Below, piece by piece: positions 1-5,078 of a stretch of DNA of 5,385 bases. The first letter of the stretch is position 1; each line of letters opens with the position of its first letter. This DNA is from Candidatus Avimicrobium faecavium (GTDB lineage Bacteria > Bacillota > Clostridia > Oscillospirales > Ruminococcaceae): contig CAJFQR010000088.1 of NCBI GenBank assembly GCA_904419105.1, positions 1-5,385 on the forward strand, given 5' to 3'. Position numbers and translations under genes: made by a program. Under the pieces are notes generated by a model. The model worked only from the letters and a program-made list of their open reading frames with translations. It did not search any database and was not told the origin of the DNA.

Positions 1-939
1 ATACTCGCCCTTGTTGTTGATCTGGTTGACGATGAAGGACTCGGGCTGCACCCGGTCCACCCAGTCGGGGATGGCGTCCATGCCGCAGTGCTGTACCTCG
101 CCGGTGGAGGCGTTGACCAGGTAGACGCCGGTGGCCTCCGGCAGGGCAAAGCCCCGGGTGTTGCGGTAGGAGGTGACGATCCAGTAGGGCTGGCCGCTCT
201 CGTCCAGCTCGAAGGAGTAGTCGACGATGCCGTCAAACAGCGCCCCGTGCAGGCGCAGATGGCGCTCCAGGTCGTCCAGCAGGTAGGAGTTGGGCTGGAT
301 CTTGATCTTATAGTCCTCCACATACTCCACATCGTTGGTGTTGGTGGCGGAGACCACCACATACCCCGGTGTGCCCTCCATATTGGTGAACCACTTGAAC
401 AGCCCCGAGTGGTGCAGCGGCACCACCCACACCAGCTCCCCGTTCACCAGCTGCTTGGTGGGCTCGCCGAGGTAGACCTGGCTGCCGAGGGACGGGCGCT
501 CGCCGAGCTTCTTGTCGGCGAGGTTGGCGGCCAGCTCCCGGTCGACGATGGGCAGCTGGCTCTGGTCCATCACCTGGATGTCGCTGGAGAAGGTGCGCAC
601 CTCCGGGTCGCCGAGCTGATCCCGGTAGGCCGCCGAACCCAGCAGCGGCGTGGAGTAGACCATCACCAGGGCGATAACCGCCCAGGGGGCCGCCGCCAGC
701 GCCAGCAGTTTTTTCGGGGAGCCCTCGGTGAATTCCACCGAGACCCGGCCGTTGTAGGTGAGAACCTCCCCGTAGCGAAAGACGGCGTACACCGCCAGGC
801 AGGCGCTGAACAGCAGCGCCCAGAACATCGCCCCGTCCAGATACAGCGGGTTCAGGTTCGGGGAGTCGATGAGGATGTGCAGCAGCACCAGCACGGCGAT
901 GCCAAGGTAGATCAGGTTGCGCAGTTTTGTCTTTTTCAT
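1..939 (-). CDS. Membrane-anchored protein of unknown function (3' end outside window)
   Basis: The reading frame is open from an ATG at 937-939 to the left edge: 313 codons without a stop, so the C-terminus is missing. The start is supported by an AAAGGAAG-type ribosome binding site at 946-954. The N-terminus has three hydrophobic segments, about residues 8-24, 37-54 and 78-100, with Lys/Arg at residues 2-7. A long soluble, probably extracytoplasmic domain follows. Visible landmarks are PIVDRELAANLADKKLGE (130-147), VNGELVWVVPLHHSGLFKW (165-183), PGYVVVSATN (191-200), PYWIVTSY (251-258), ATGVYLVNASTGEV (269-282) and PDWVDRVQPE (291-300). The 'YWIVTSY ... GVYLVNASTGEV' stretch resembles the beta-hairpin pattern of PepSY-like domains. 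From memory, a family of roughly 500-residue Firmicutes proteins with these landmarks exists and has no assigned function; this is recollection, not a search. It is the last visible gene of the putative operon, 53 bases after the SDR-like gene. No enzymatic motif is recognised. Confidence 0.85.
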   Translation of the reverse strand, partial: MKKTKLRNLIYLGIAVLVLLHILIDSPNLNPLYLDGAMFWALLFSACLAVYAVFRYGEVLTYNGRVSVEFTEGSPKKLLALAAAPWAVIALVMVYSTPLLGSAAYRDQLGDPEVRTFSSDIQVMDQSQLPIVDRELAANLADKKLGERPSLGSQVYLGEPTKQLVNGELVWVVPLHHSGLFKWFTNMEGTPGYVVVSATNTNDVEYVEDYKIKIQPNSYLLDDLERHLRLHGALFDGIVDYSFELDESGQPYWIVTSYRNTRGFALPEATGVYLVNASTGEVQHCGMDAIPDWVDRVQPESFIVNQINNKGEY

Positions 940-945
940 CAATGG

Positions 946-954
946 CTTCCTTTC
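946..954 (-). promoter_or_regulatory. Ribosome binding site of the left-edge membrane protein gene
   Basis: On the minus strand the sequence reads GAAAGGAAG, 6 bases before the ATG at 937-939. It fixes the start of a gene that is open at the window edge. Confidence 0.7.
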
Positions 955-992
955 CCGGGGCGCAGGCGTCCCGTTGCCGCAGCGGCGGCGCG

Positions 993-1670
993 TCAGTCGG
1001 ACAGGATATCGCAGAGATCCCTCCCGGCGACGGTCAGGCACTGGCCGCCGAGGAAGGTGTTGGCCTCATCGGTCAGGAGCAGGCAGGCCCGGGCCAGCTC
1101 CTTCGGAGCGGCACATCCGGCGGGGAGCAGGGCGCCGGCTGCCATCGCCGCCGGGAAGCTCTCCTCAAAAGAGCGCACCAGCGCCTCCAGCCCGCCCCGG
1201 ACGGCGGCAGCCTCGGCCCCGGCGGCCTCGCTGCCGGGCAGCACCGCCGCAAAGCGGCCGTATTCGTTCAGCCGGCCCCTTTTCCGGCGGTTGCGCAGCC
1301 AGTCCCGGACGATGAGCAGCGGCGCCCGCAGGTCGGAATTCACCGCGTAGTCCCAGCGCTCACCGACTGCCTCCGTCAGCGGCACCGGTGCCGGAGCGCC
1401 GGCGCAGTGGACCAGCACCTCGATGTCCCCTTCCCGCTCAAAGATCCCCTCGGTGAGGTTCTCACAGGCAGAGGTGAGGGCCAGGTCGCAGTGGATGAAC
1501 CGGCTGCCCGGCGAGAGCGGCCGCAGCCGCTCGGTGACAAAGCGCTCGACGCCGTAGTCCTTGTCGGCGAGGATCACCGCCGCCCCCAGCCGGGCATAGG
1601 CCTCGGCGATGGCGCGGCCGGCCTGCCCGGCGCCGCCGGTGATCAGCACCCGTTTTCCGCTGTATTCCAT
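993..1670 (-). CDS. SDR-like protein lacking the catalytic Tyr and Lys
   Basis: This 225-residue protein has the short-chain dehydrogenase/reductase (Rossmann) fold. An upstream ATG at 1733 is in frame but would overlap the preceding gene. The ATG at 1668-1670 has a strong AAAGGAGAT site at 1677-1685 and begins the first beta strand at the usual place (MEYSGKRVLITGG). The glycine motif TGGAGQAG (residues 11-18) fits TGxxGxxG of extended SDRs rather than classical TGxxxGxG. Asp36 at the end of strand beta2 suggests NAD(H) preference, Asp62 is the adenine-ring Asp, HCAG (88-91) replaces NNAG, and Asn111 is the helix alpha4 Asn. Aligning GGLEAL (159-164) with the usual KAGLEAL region puts Ala154 and Arg158 at the Tyr and Lys of YxxxK, so both catalytic residues appear lost; Ser147 may be the remaining catalytic Ser. 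The substrate loop before CAAPKELARA is also short. A cofactor-binding but non-catalytic role is inference. It follows the permease gene by 22 bases, so co-transcription is likely. Confidence 0.88.
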   Translation of the reverse strand: MEYSGKRVLITGGAGQAGRAIAEAYARLGAAVILADKDYGVERFVTERLRPLSPGSRFIHCDLALTSACENLTEGIFEREGDIEVLVHCAGAPAPVPLTEAVGERWDYAVNSDLRAPLLIVRDWLRNRRKRGRLNEYGRFAAVLPGSEAAGAEAAAVRGGLEALVRSFEESFPAAMAAGALLPAGCAAPKELARACLLLTDEANTFLGGQCLTVAGRDLCDILSD

Positions 1671-1676
1671 GAGCTC

Positions 1677-1685
1677 ATCTCCTTT
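1677..1685 (-). promoter_or_regulatory. Ribosome binding site deciding the SDR-like gene start
   Basis: The minus strand reads AAAGGAGAT, 6 bases before the ATG at 1668-1670. It lies between the permease stop codon (1693-1695) and the SDR-like start, and it rules in favour of this start over the in-frame ATG at 1733, which lies inside the permease gene. Confidence 0.8.
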
Positions 1686-1692
1686 CACGGTT

Positions 1693-2883
1693 TCACAGAT
1701 CGGCGGGGTCGTCGGCGTAGCTGGCGGTCTCACTGGACAGCCCCTTGGCCTCCAGGCGCAGCGCCACGAACTTTTTCACCACCGAGTAGATGACGGCAAA
1801 CACCGGCACGCCGATGAACATACCGGCAAACCCCAGGAGCTTGGCGAATATGAGGATGGCAAACACCACCCAGAAGGCGGAAAGCCCGGTGGTATCGCCG
1901 AGGATCTTCGGGCCGAGGATGTTGCCGTCGAACTGCTGGAGCAGGAAGATAAACACCAGAAACACAAGCGCCTGGATCGGGTCCTCGGTGAGGACGATGA
2001 CAAAGGACGGAATCGCCCCGATGAACGGCCCGAAGTAGGGAATTACATTGGTGACACCGACAATGACGCTCACAAGCATGACATAGGGCATATCCAGCAG
2101 CGACATCCCAATGAAGCAGAGCACGCCGATGATGGCCGAGTCGATGATCTTGCCGGTGATGAAGCCGCTGAAGATGGCGTTGGACTCCCGGGCCAGATCG
2201 AGCAGGAAGCGGGCATGCTCCTCACTGAAGAAGGCGTACATGACCTTGCGCATCTGCGCCAGAAAGCGCTCCTTGCCCATAAACATATAGATCGAAATGA
2301 TGATGCCAATCACCAGATTGAACACGCCGCTGGTAAAGTTCATCGCGTATTCCAGCGCCTTGGGCAGGGCGCTCACCGCAAGGTCATACGCCTGGGTGAC
2401 GGCGCTTTCCACCGAGAGGTTCACCGCGTCGATGACCTCCTGGGGCAGCCCGTCCACGGCGATGAGCTCCATCAGGAAATCCAGCACCTGCTGGAGTGAA
2501 GCGGCGTAGTTCTGCAGATTGGCGAAGATCGAAGCAATGCTGACCAGGATCTGCGGGATCACCAGCCGGAAGAACAGGAACAGCACCCCGCCGGCAAAGA
2601 GATAGGTCAGCAGGATCGCCATGCCGCGGCAGGCCGGCGGATTGATGGTGTGGTCGGTGAGCCAAGGCAGGAATCTGCGCTGGAGAAAGACATACACCGG
2701 GTTGAGCAGATAGGCGATGACAAAGCCGAAGATGAACGGCTGCAAGGTGATCACCGCCGTATTGGCGAAGGCTCTCAGCTCGGTGATGTTCTGCAGCGCA
2801 AAATAGAACAGGATGGCCGCCGCCACCACCAAAAATGAGTACACCGCCCGGGTGGTGTCCCGGCGGTTCCACTGGATCTTCAC
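1693..2883 (-). CDS. AI-2E family transporter (YtvI/PerM/TqsA-like permease)
   Basis: This 396-residue multi-pass inner-membrane protein belongs to the AI-2E family (PF01594). Members have been linked to autoinducer-2 export (TqsA) or cation/proton antiport, so the substrate cannot be read from sequence. Hydrophobic segments lie at about 14-30, 44-66, 88-118, 184-202, 240-262, 266-283, 287-300, 303-316 and 335-372. A soluble amphipathic stretch (about 119-180) follows the early helices, as is typical. Family landmarks are FITGKIIDSAIIG (241-253), TNVIPYFGPFIGAIP (278-292) and GNILGPKILGDTTGLS (320-335), and the length is normal. The start is a GTG (2881-2883) with a perfect AGGAGG 7 bases upstream. 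An in-frame ATG at 3003 would overlap the ABC-F gene and add about 40 non-family residues, so it is rejected. A charged tail (about 373-396) ends the protein. It is the first gene of the putative operon and has its own promoter. Confidence 0.95.
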   Translation of the reverse strand: MKIQWNRRDTTRAVYSFLVVAAAILFYFALQNITELRAFANTAVITLQPFIFGFVIAYLLNPVYVFLQRRFLPWLTDHTINPPACRGMAILLTYLFAGGVLFLFFRLVIPQILVSIASIFANLQNYAASLQQVLDFLMELIAVDGLPQEVIDAVNLSVESAVTQAYDLAVSALPKALEYAMNFTSGVFNLVIGIIISIYMFMGKERFLAQMRKVMYAFFSEEHARFLLDLARESNAIFSGFITGKIIDSAIIGVLCFIGMSLLDMPYVMLVSVIVGVTNVIPYFGPFIGAIPSFVIVLTEDPIQALVFLVFIFLLQQFDGNILGPKILGDTTGLSAFWVVFAILIFAKLLGFAGMFIGVPVFAVIYSVVKKFVALRLEAKGLSSETASYADDPADL

Positions 2884-2890
2884 GCTTATA

Positions 2891-2896
2891 CCTCCT
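2891..2896 (-). promoter_or_regulatory. AGGAGG ribosome binding site for the GTG start of the AI-2E permease
   Basis: A perfect AGGAGG lies 7 bases upstream of the GTG at 2881-2883. No ATG in that frame is comparably placed, so this site decides the start. It directly abuts a GC-only hairpin at 2897-2914. Confidence 0.85.
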
Positions 2897-2914
2897 GCGC
2901 GGGCGCACCCGCGC
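2897..2914 (-). promoter_or_regulatory. GC-only hairpin with UGCG tetraloop in the permease leader
   Basis: On the minus strand, GCGCGGG and CCCGCGC form a perfect 7-bp stem closed by the loop UGCG, which fits the UNCG tetraloop consensus although the closing pair is G-C. It ends at the base next to the AGGAGG site. A second, mutually exclusive 6-bp stem (GGGCGC/GCGCCC, 2901-2916) is possible. No T run follows, so it is not an intrinsic terminator. It could modulate ribosome access or mRNA stability; that role is inference. Confidence 0.55.
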
Positions 2915-2931
2915 CCGATGTCTCTTCTGCC

Positions 2932-2960
2932 ATTATAGCCCATCCGGCCGGGGATTTCCA
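2932..2960 (-). promoter_or_regulatory. Sigma-70/SigA-type promoter for the AI-2E permease operon
   Basis: The minus strand has a consensus TATAAT at 2932-2937 and TGGAAA (4 of 6 matches to TTGACA) at 2955-2960, with a 17-base spacer. A start near 2925 would give a leader of about 42 bases containing the hairpin and AGGAGG. It lies in the 98-base gap after the ABC-F stop, so the permease, SDR-like and membrane protein genes can be transcribed independently of the ABC-F gene. Confidence 0.65.
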
Positions 2961-2981
2961 CCGGATCGGTGTAAAATTTTC

Positions 2982-4889
2982 CTATTCGGACAGCGCGTAC
3001 CACTCCTCGTATTTGGCGCCCAGTCCCTGGGAGAGCTCCTCGATGCGGTTGGCAGCCTCGGTGAGCTTTTCGTAGTCGGAGGCGGCCTCCTCACCGGACA
3101 TATAGGCGGTGAGCCGCTCGATCTCCGCCTCGTCCCCGGCGATCTCCCGCTCGAGTTCGGCGGCCCGCTTTTTGCGGCGGACATCCTCTGCCCGCTGCTT
3201 TTTGCTGCGGTAGTAGGTCTCCGCCCCCTCCCCCTTCTCCGGCGGGGCCTTCACCGGCTCGGGCAGCGGCTCCGGCGTGAGGATGGGCCGGTCCCCTCTG
3301 GCGTAGGCCTCATAGCCGCCCTGGTAGATGGTCATGCCCGCCCGGGTCATCTCGGCGATCTTGGTGGGCACCTTCGAGAGCAGATACCGGTCGTGGGAGA
3401 CCATGATGACGGTGCCGGTGAACTCGCCGAGGGCCTGGTCCAGCGCCTCCTTGGTGTCCAGATCCAGGTGGTTGGTGGGCTCGTCCAGAATGAGCAGGTT
3501 GGATTTGCGCAGCATCATGATGGCGAATTTGAGTTTGGCCCGCTCGCCGCCCGAGAGGGAGGCGACCTTTTTGTAGACATCTTCGCCGGAGAGGAGCACA
3601 TTGCCCAGAATCGTGCGGATGGTGACCTCATAGAGCCGGGGATAGCGGTCCCAGACCTCGTCGAGGGCGGTCTTCTCCTCGTGGAGGCCGGTGTTCTCCT
3701 GCTCGTAGTAGGAGAGGAACACATTCCGCCCCCAGCTGACCTCGCCGGCATCGGCGGGGATCAGCCCCTGGATGGCCTTGAGCAGCGAGGATTTGCCGAT
3801 GCCGTTTTCGCCGATGATGGCGATCTTTTCCCCGCGCATCACATCGAAGTTGAGCCCGTGGAACAGCTCCCGGTGCTCGCTGCCCTCCCCAACCGACAGG
3901 GCCAGGCCCTTGACATGGAGCACATCCTTGACCGGCTCCACATCGTATTCAAAGTGCAGATGGGGCCGGGGCAGCGGCGGCAGCGGCTTTTCCACCAGCT
4001 CCATGTGTTCGATGGCCTTGCGCTTGCTCTTGGCGGCCTTGGCCGAGGTGGCCCGGACGATGTTGCGGTCCACAAAGTCCTGCAGCCGGGCCACCTCCTC
4101 CTGCTGCTGCTCGTAGAGTTTGAGCTGTCTGGCGTAGGCCTCCTCCCGCAGCTGGGTGAACTTGGTGTAGTTGCCGGGGTACCGGGTGAGGCGGGTGCGG
4201 TCCAGCTCACAGACCGAGGTCACCAGGCTGTCCAGGAAGTAGCGGTCGTGGGAGACGATGAGCAGCGCCCCCCTGTAGCCCTTGAGGTAGTCCTCGAGCC
4301 AGATGAGGGTCTTGAAGTCCAGGTGGTTGGTGGGCTCGTCGAGGATGAGCAGCTCCGGCTCCTCCAGCAGCAGCTTGCACAGGGCCAGCCGGGTCTTTTC
4401 CCCGCCGGAGAGGGCGGAGATCACCGTCTCCCGGTCCCGTCCGGCAAAGCCCATGCCGTTTAAGATGGTGTTGATCTTGACATCGATGAGGTAGCCGTCC
4501 CCGGCCTCGAAGGCGGTGTGCAGGCGGTTGTACTCCTCAAGAAGGGTCCCGTCCTCCGGGGACTGGCGCATCCGGATGCGCAGCTCCTCCATCTTCCGCT
4601 CGGTCTCAAGCAGCGGGGCGAACACCGAGCGCATCTCACCAAGGATGGTGTTGCCCCGGTCCAGGCCGCTGTTCTGCCGCAGAAAGCCGATGCGGGCCGT
4701 GGAGCTTACCGCCCGCTCCCCGCTCTCAAAGTCGAGGTCCCCGCTGAGGATGTTCAGCAGCGTGCTCTTGCCGGCGCCGTTGACCCCGATGAGGCCGATG
4801 CGGTCCTGGTCCTCGATCTTGAGCGACACCTTGTCCAGGATGAGCTCCGCTCCATAGTATTTTGTGATATTTTCCAGAGAAGCAATCAT
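2982..4889 (-). CDS. ABC-F family ATPase, YdiF-like (ribosome-associated)
   Basis: This 635-residue cytoplasmic protein has two ABC ATPase domains and no membrane segments, as in the ABC-F family, whose members bind the ribosomal E site and act in translation or antibiotic protection. Domain 1 has Walker A GVNGAGKST (35-43), signature LSGGEKTR (160-167), Walker B LLILDEPTNHLD (180-191, catalytic Glu185) and switch His214. The interdomain linker (about 241-310, rich in Arg, Lys and Glu) corresponds to the P-site tRNA interaction motif. Domain 2 has GENGIGKSS (360-368), LSGGERAK (445-452), LLILDEPTNHLD (465-476, Glu470) and His499. A proline-rich connector (about 534-553) leads to a charged C-terminal coiled coil (about 560-630), as in Uup/YdiF-type members. 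From memory it resembles Bacillus YdiF (about 640 residues) throughout. The start chosen is the ATG at 4887-4889, with CAGGAG 10 bases upstream and the family-typical beginning MIxLxNITKYYG; an in-frame ATG at 4913 lacks a good site. Antibiotic resistance cannot be inferred. No terminator is evident downstream. Confidence 0.96.
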   Translation of the reverse strand: MIASLENITKYYGAELILDKVSLKIEDQDRIGLIGVNGAGKSTLLNILSGDLDFESGERAVSSTARIGFLRQNSGLDRGNTILGEMRSVFAPLLETERKMEELRIRMRQSPEDGTLLEEYNRLHTAFEAGDGYLIDVKINTILNGMGFAGRDRETVISALSGGEKTRLALCKLLLEEPELLILDEPTNHLDFKTLIWLEDYLKGYRGALLIVSHDRYFLDSLVTSVCELDRTRLTRYPGNYTKFTQLREEAYARQLKLYEQQQEEVARLQDFVDRNIVRATSAKAAKSKRKAIEHMELVEKPLPPLPRPHLHFEYDVEPVKDVLHVKGLALSVGEGSEHRELFHGLNFDVMRGEKIAIIGENGIGKSSLLKAIQGLIPADAGEVSWGRNVFLSYYEQENTGLHEEKTALDEVWDRYPRLYEVTIRTILGNVLLSGEDVYKKVASLSGGERAKLKFAIMMLRKSNLLILDEPTNHLDLDTKEALDQALGEFTGTVIMVSHDRYLLSKVPTKIAEMTRAGMTIYQGGYEAYARGDRPILTPEPLPEPVKAPPEKGEGAETYYRSKKQRAEDVRRKKRAAELEREIAGDEAEIERLTAYMSGEEAASDYEKLTEAANRIEELSQGLGAKYEEWYALSE

Positions 4890-4899
4890 TTTGCTGTAA

Positions 4900-4905
4900 C
4901 TCCTG
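4900..4905 (-). promoter_or_regulatory. Ribosome binding site deciding the ABC-F start
   Basis: The minus strand reads CAGGAG, 10 bases before the ATG at 4887-4889. It lies between that ATG and the alternative in-frame ATG at 4911-4913, so it can only serve the downstream start. Confidence 0.7.
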
Positions 4906-4929
4906 ATCTGCATAAGATTCCAGTATTTT

Positions 4930-4938
4930 ATGATACCA
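4930..4938 (-). promoter_or_regulatory. Probable extended -10 promoter for the ABC-F gene
   Basis: The minus strand reads TGGTATCAT: an extended -10 TG followed by TATCAT (5 of 6 matches to TATAAT). The -35 region (TTTTCT, 4953-4958) is weak, as extended -10 promoters tolerate. An alternative pairs TTGCCG (4946-4951) with TAAAAT (4925-4930), but the spacer is only 15 bases. A start near 4923 leaves a leader of about 34 bases. That is too short for the attenuator leader peptides found upstream of several antibiotic-resistance ABC-F genes. Confidence 0.45.
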
Positions 4939-4975
4939 TATCTTCCGGCAAAAGAAAACCACCCGCCCGAACTTT

Positions 4976-4999
4976 CCCGGCAAAGGCGGCCTTGCCGGG
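4976..4999. repeat. 8-bp inverted repeat covering the -35 of the Imm-5-like promoter
   Basis: CCCGGCAA (4976-4983) and TTGCCGGG (4992-4999) are perfect inverted copies. The stem can be extended by GG/CC around a bulged A, leaving a CGG loop. The right arm contains the predicted -35 TTGCCG of the plus-strand promoter, so it could be a protein-binding operator. A third TTGCCGG copy is on the minus strand at 4945-4951. Confidence 0.5.
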
Positions 5000-5021
5000 G
5001 AGCGGGATGCTGTGGTACAAT
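4992..5021 (+). promoter_or_regulatory. Promoter of the Imm-5-like gene
   Basis: TTGCCG at 4992-4997 and TACAAT at 5016-5021 are separated by 18 bases. The -10 is preceded by TGG, giving the extended form TGnTACAAT. The start is expected near 5028, about 50 bases before the ATG. Confidence 0.6.
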
Positions 5022-5025
5022 GGAG

Positions 5026-5041
5026 CCGGAAGATCTTTCGG
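5026..5041. promoter_or_regulatory. 16-bp near-perfect palindrome at the predicted transcription start
   Basis: CCGGAAGATCTTTCGG is symmetric except for one base pair (G5029/T5038), with core AAGATCTT. It begins just upstream of the predicted +1 (about 5028) of the Imm-5-like gene, a common place for a repressor operator. Its left part, GCCGGAAGAT (5025-5034), recurs exactly on the minus strand at 4940-4949, just upstream of the ABC-F -10. The operator role is inference; no regulator gene is visible in the window. Confidence 0.4.
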
Positions 5042-5064
5042 CGCCGCCGGCAGGCGGGCCGGTC

Positions 5065-5070
5065 AGGAGG
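5065..5070 (+). promoter_or_regulatory. AGGAGG ribosome binding site of the Imm-5-like gene
   Basis: A perfect AGGAGG lies 8 bases before the ATG at 5079-5081, which supports a gene truncated by the window edge. A small 5-bp hairpin (CCGCC/GGCGG, 5044-5057) lies just upstream. Confidence 0.8.
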
Positions 5071-5078
5071 AGACCCAG

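Noticed and set aside
976..986. GCCGC-A-GCGGC palindrome between the SDR-like and membrane protein genes as a terminator
   Set aside because: A one-base centre cannot form that hairpin as drawn, and there is no T run. It is more likely chance in GC-rich DNA.
88..1350. 420-codon open frame on the plus strand
   Set aside because: It runs antisense across the membrane protein and SDR-like genes. Its protein is low-complexity (Val/Gly/Gln/His then Arg/Ala/Ser) with no recognisable domain, as expected for an antisense frame in GC-rich DNA.
1671..1733. 21-residue N-terminal extension of the SDR-like protein from an ATG at 1733
   Set aside because: It overlaps the permease coding region and its residues do not belong to the Rossmann fold; the downstream ATG at 1670 has the strong ribosome binding site.
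927..1793. 288-codon plus-strand frame overlapping the SDR-like gene
   Set aside because: The SDR motifs are on the minus strand in this interval; the plus-strand product is Gly/Arg/Pro-rich and featureless.
1609..2499. 296-codon plus-strand frame rich in His, Asp and Glu
   Set aside because: It is the antisense shadow of the AI-2E permease; hydrophobic codons read backwards give the charged, repetitive composition. No ribosome binding site or family resemblance was seen.
2942..2966. ATCCGG/CCGGAT inverted repeat after the ABC-F stop as a terminator
   Set aside because: The stem is only 6 bp with a 13-base loop, has no following T run, and sits over the -35 of the permease promoter.
2884..3003. 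N-terminal extension of the permease from an in-frame ATG at 3003
   Set aside because: It would overlap the ABC-F 3' end, span the predicted promoter and leader hairpin, and add non-family residues, whereas GTG at 2883 has a perfect AGGAGG.
2835..4463. 542-codon plus-strand frame
   Set aside because: It is antisense to the ABC-F gene, whose Walker and signature motifs prove the minus-strand frame. The plus-strand product is a Leu/Gly/Val/His-rich string with no domain.
4890..4913. 8-residue extension of the ABC-F protein from an ATG at 4913
   Set aside because: There is no good ribosome binding site before it, and the CAGGAG at 4900-4905 lies inside the extension, favouring the ATG at 4889.
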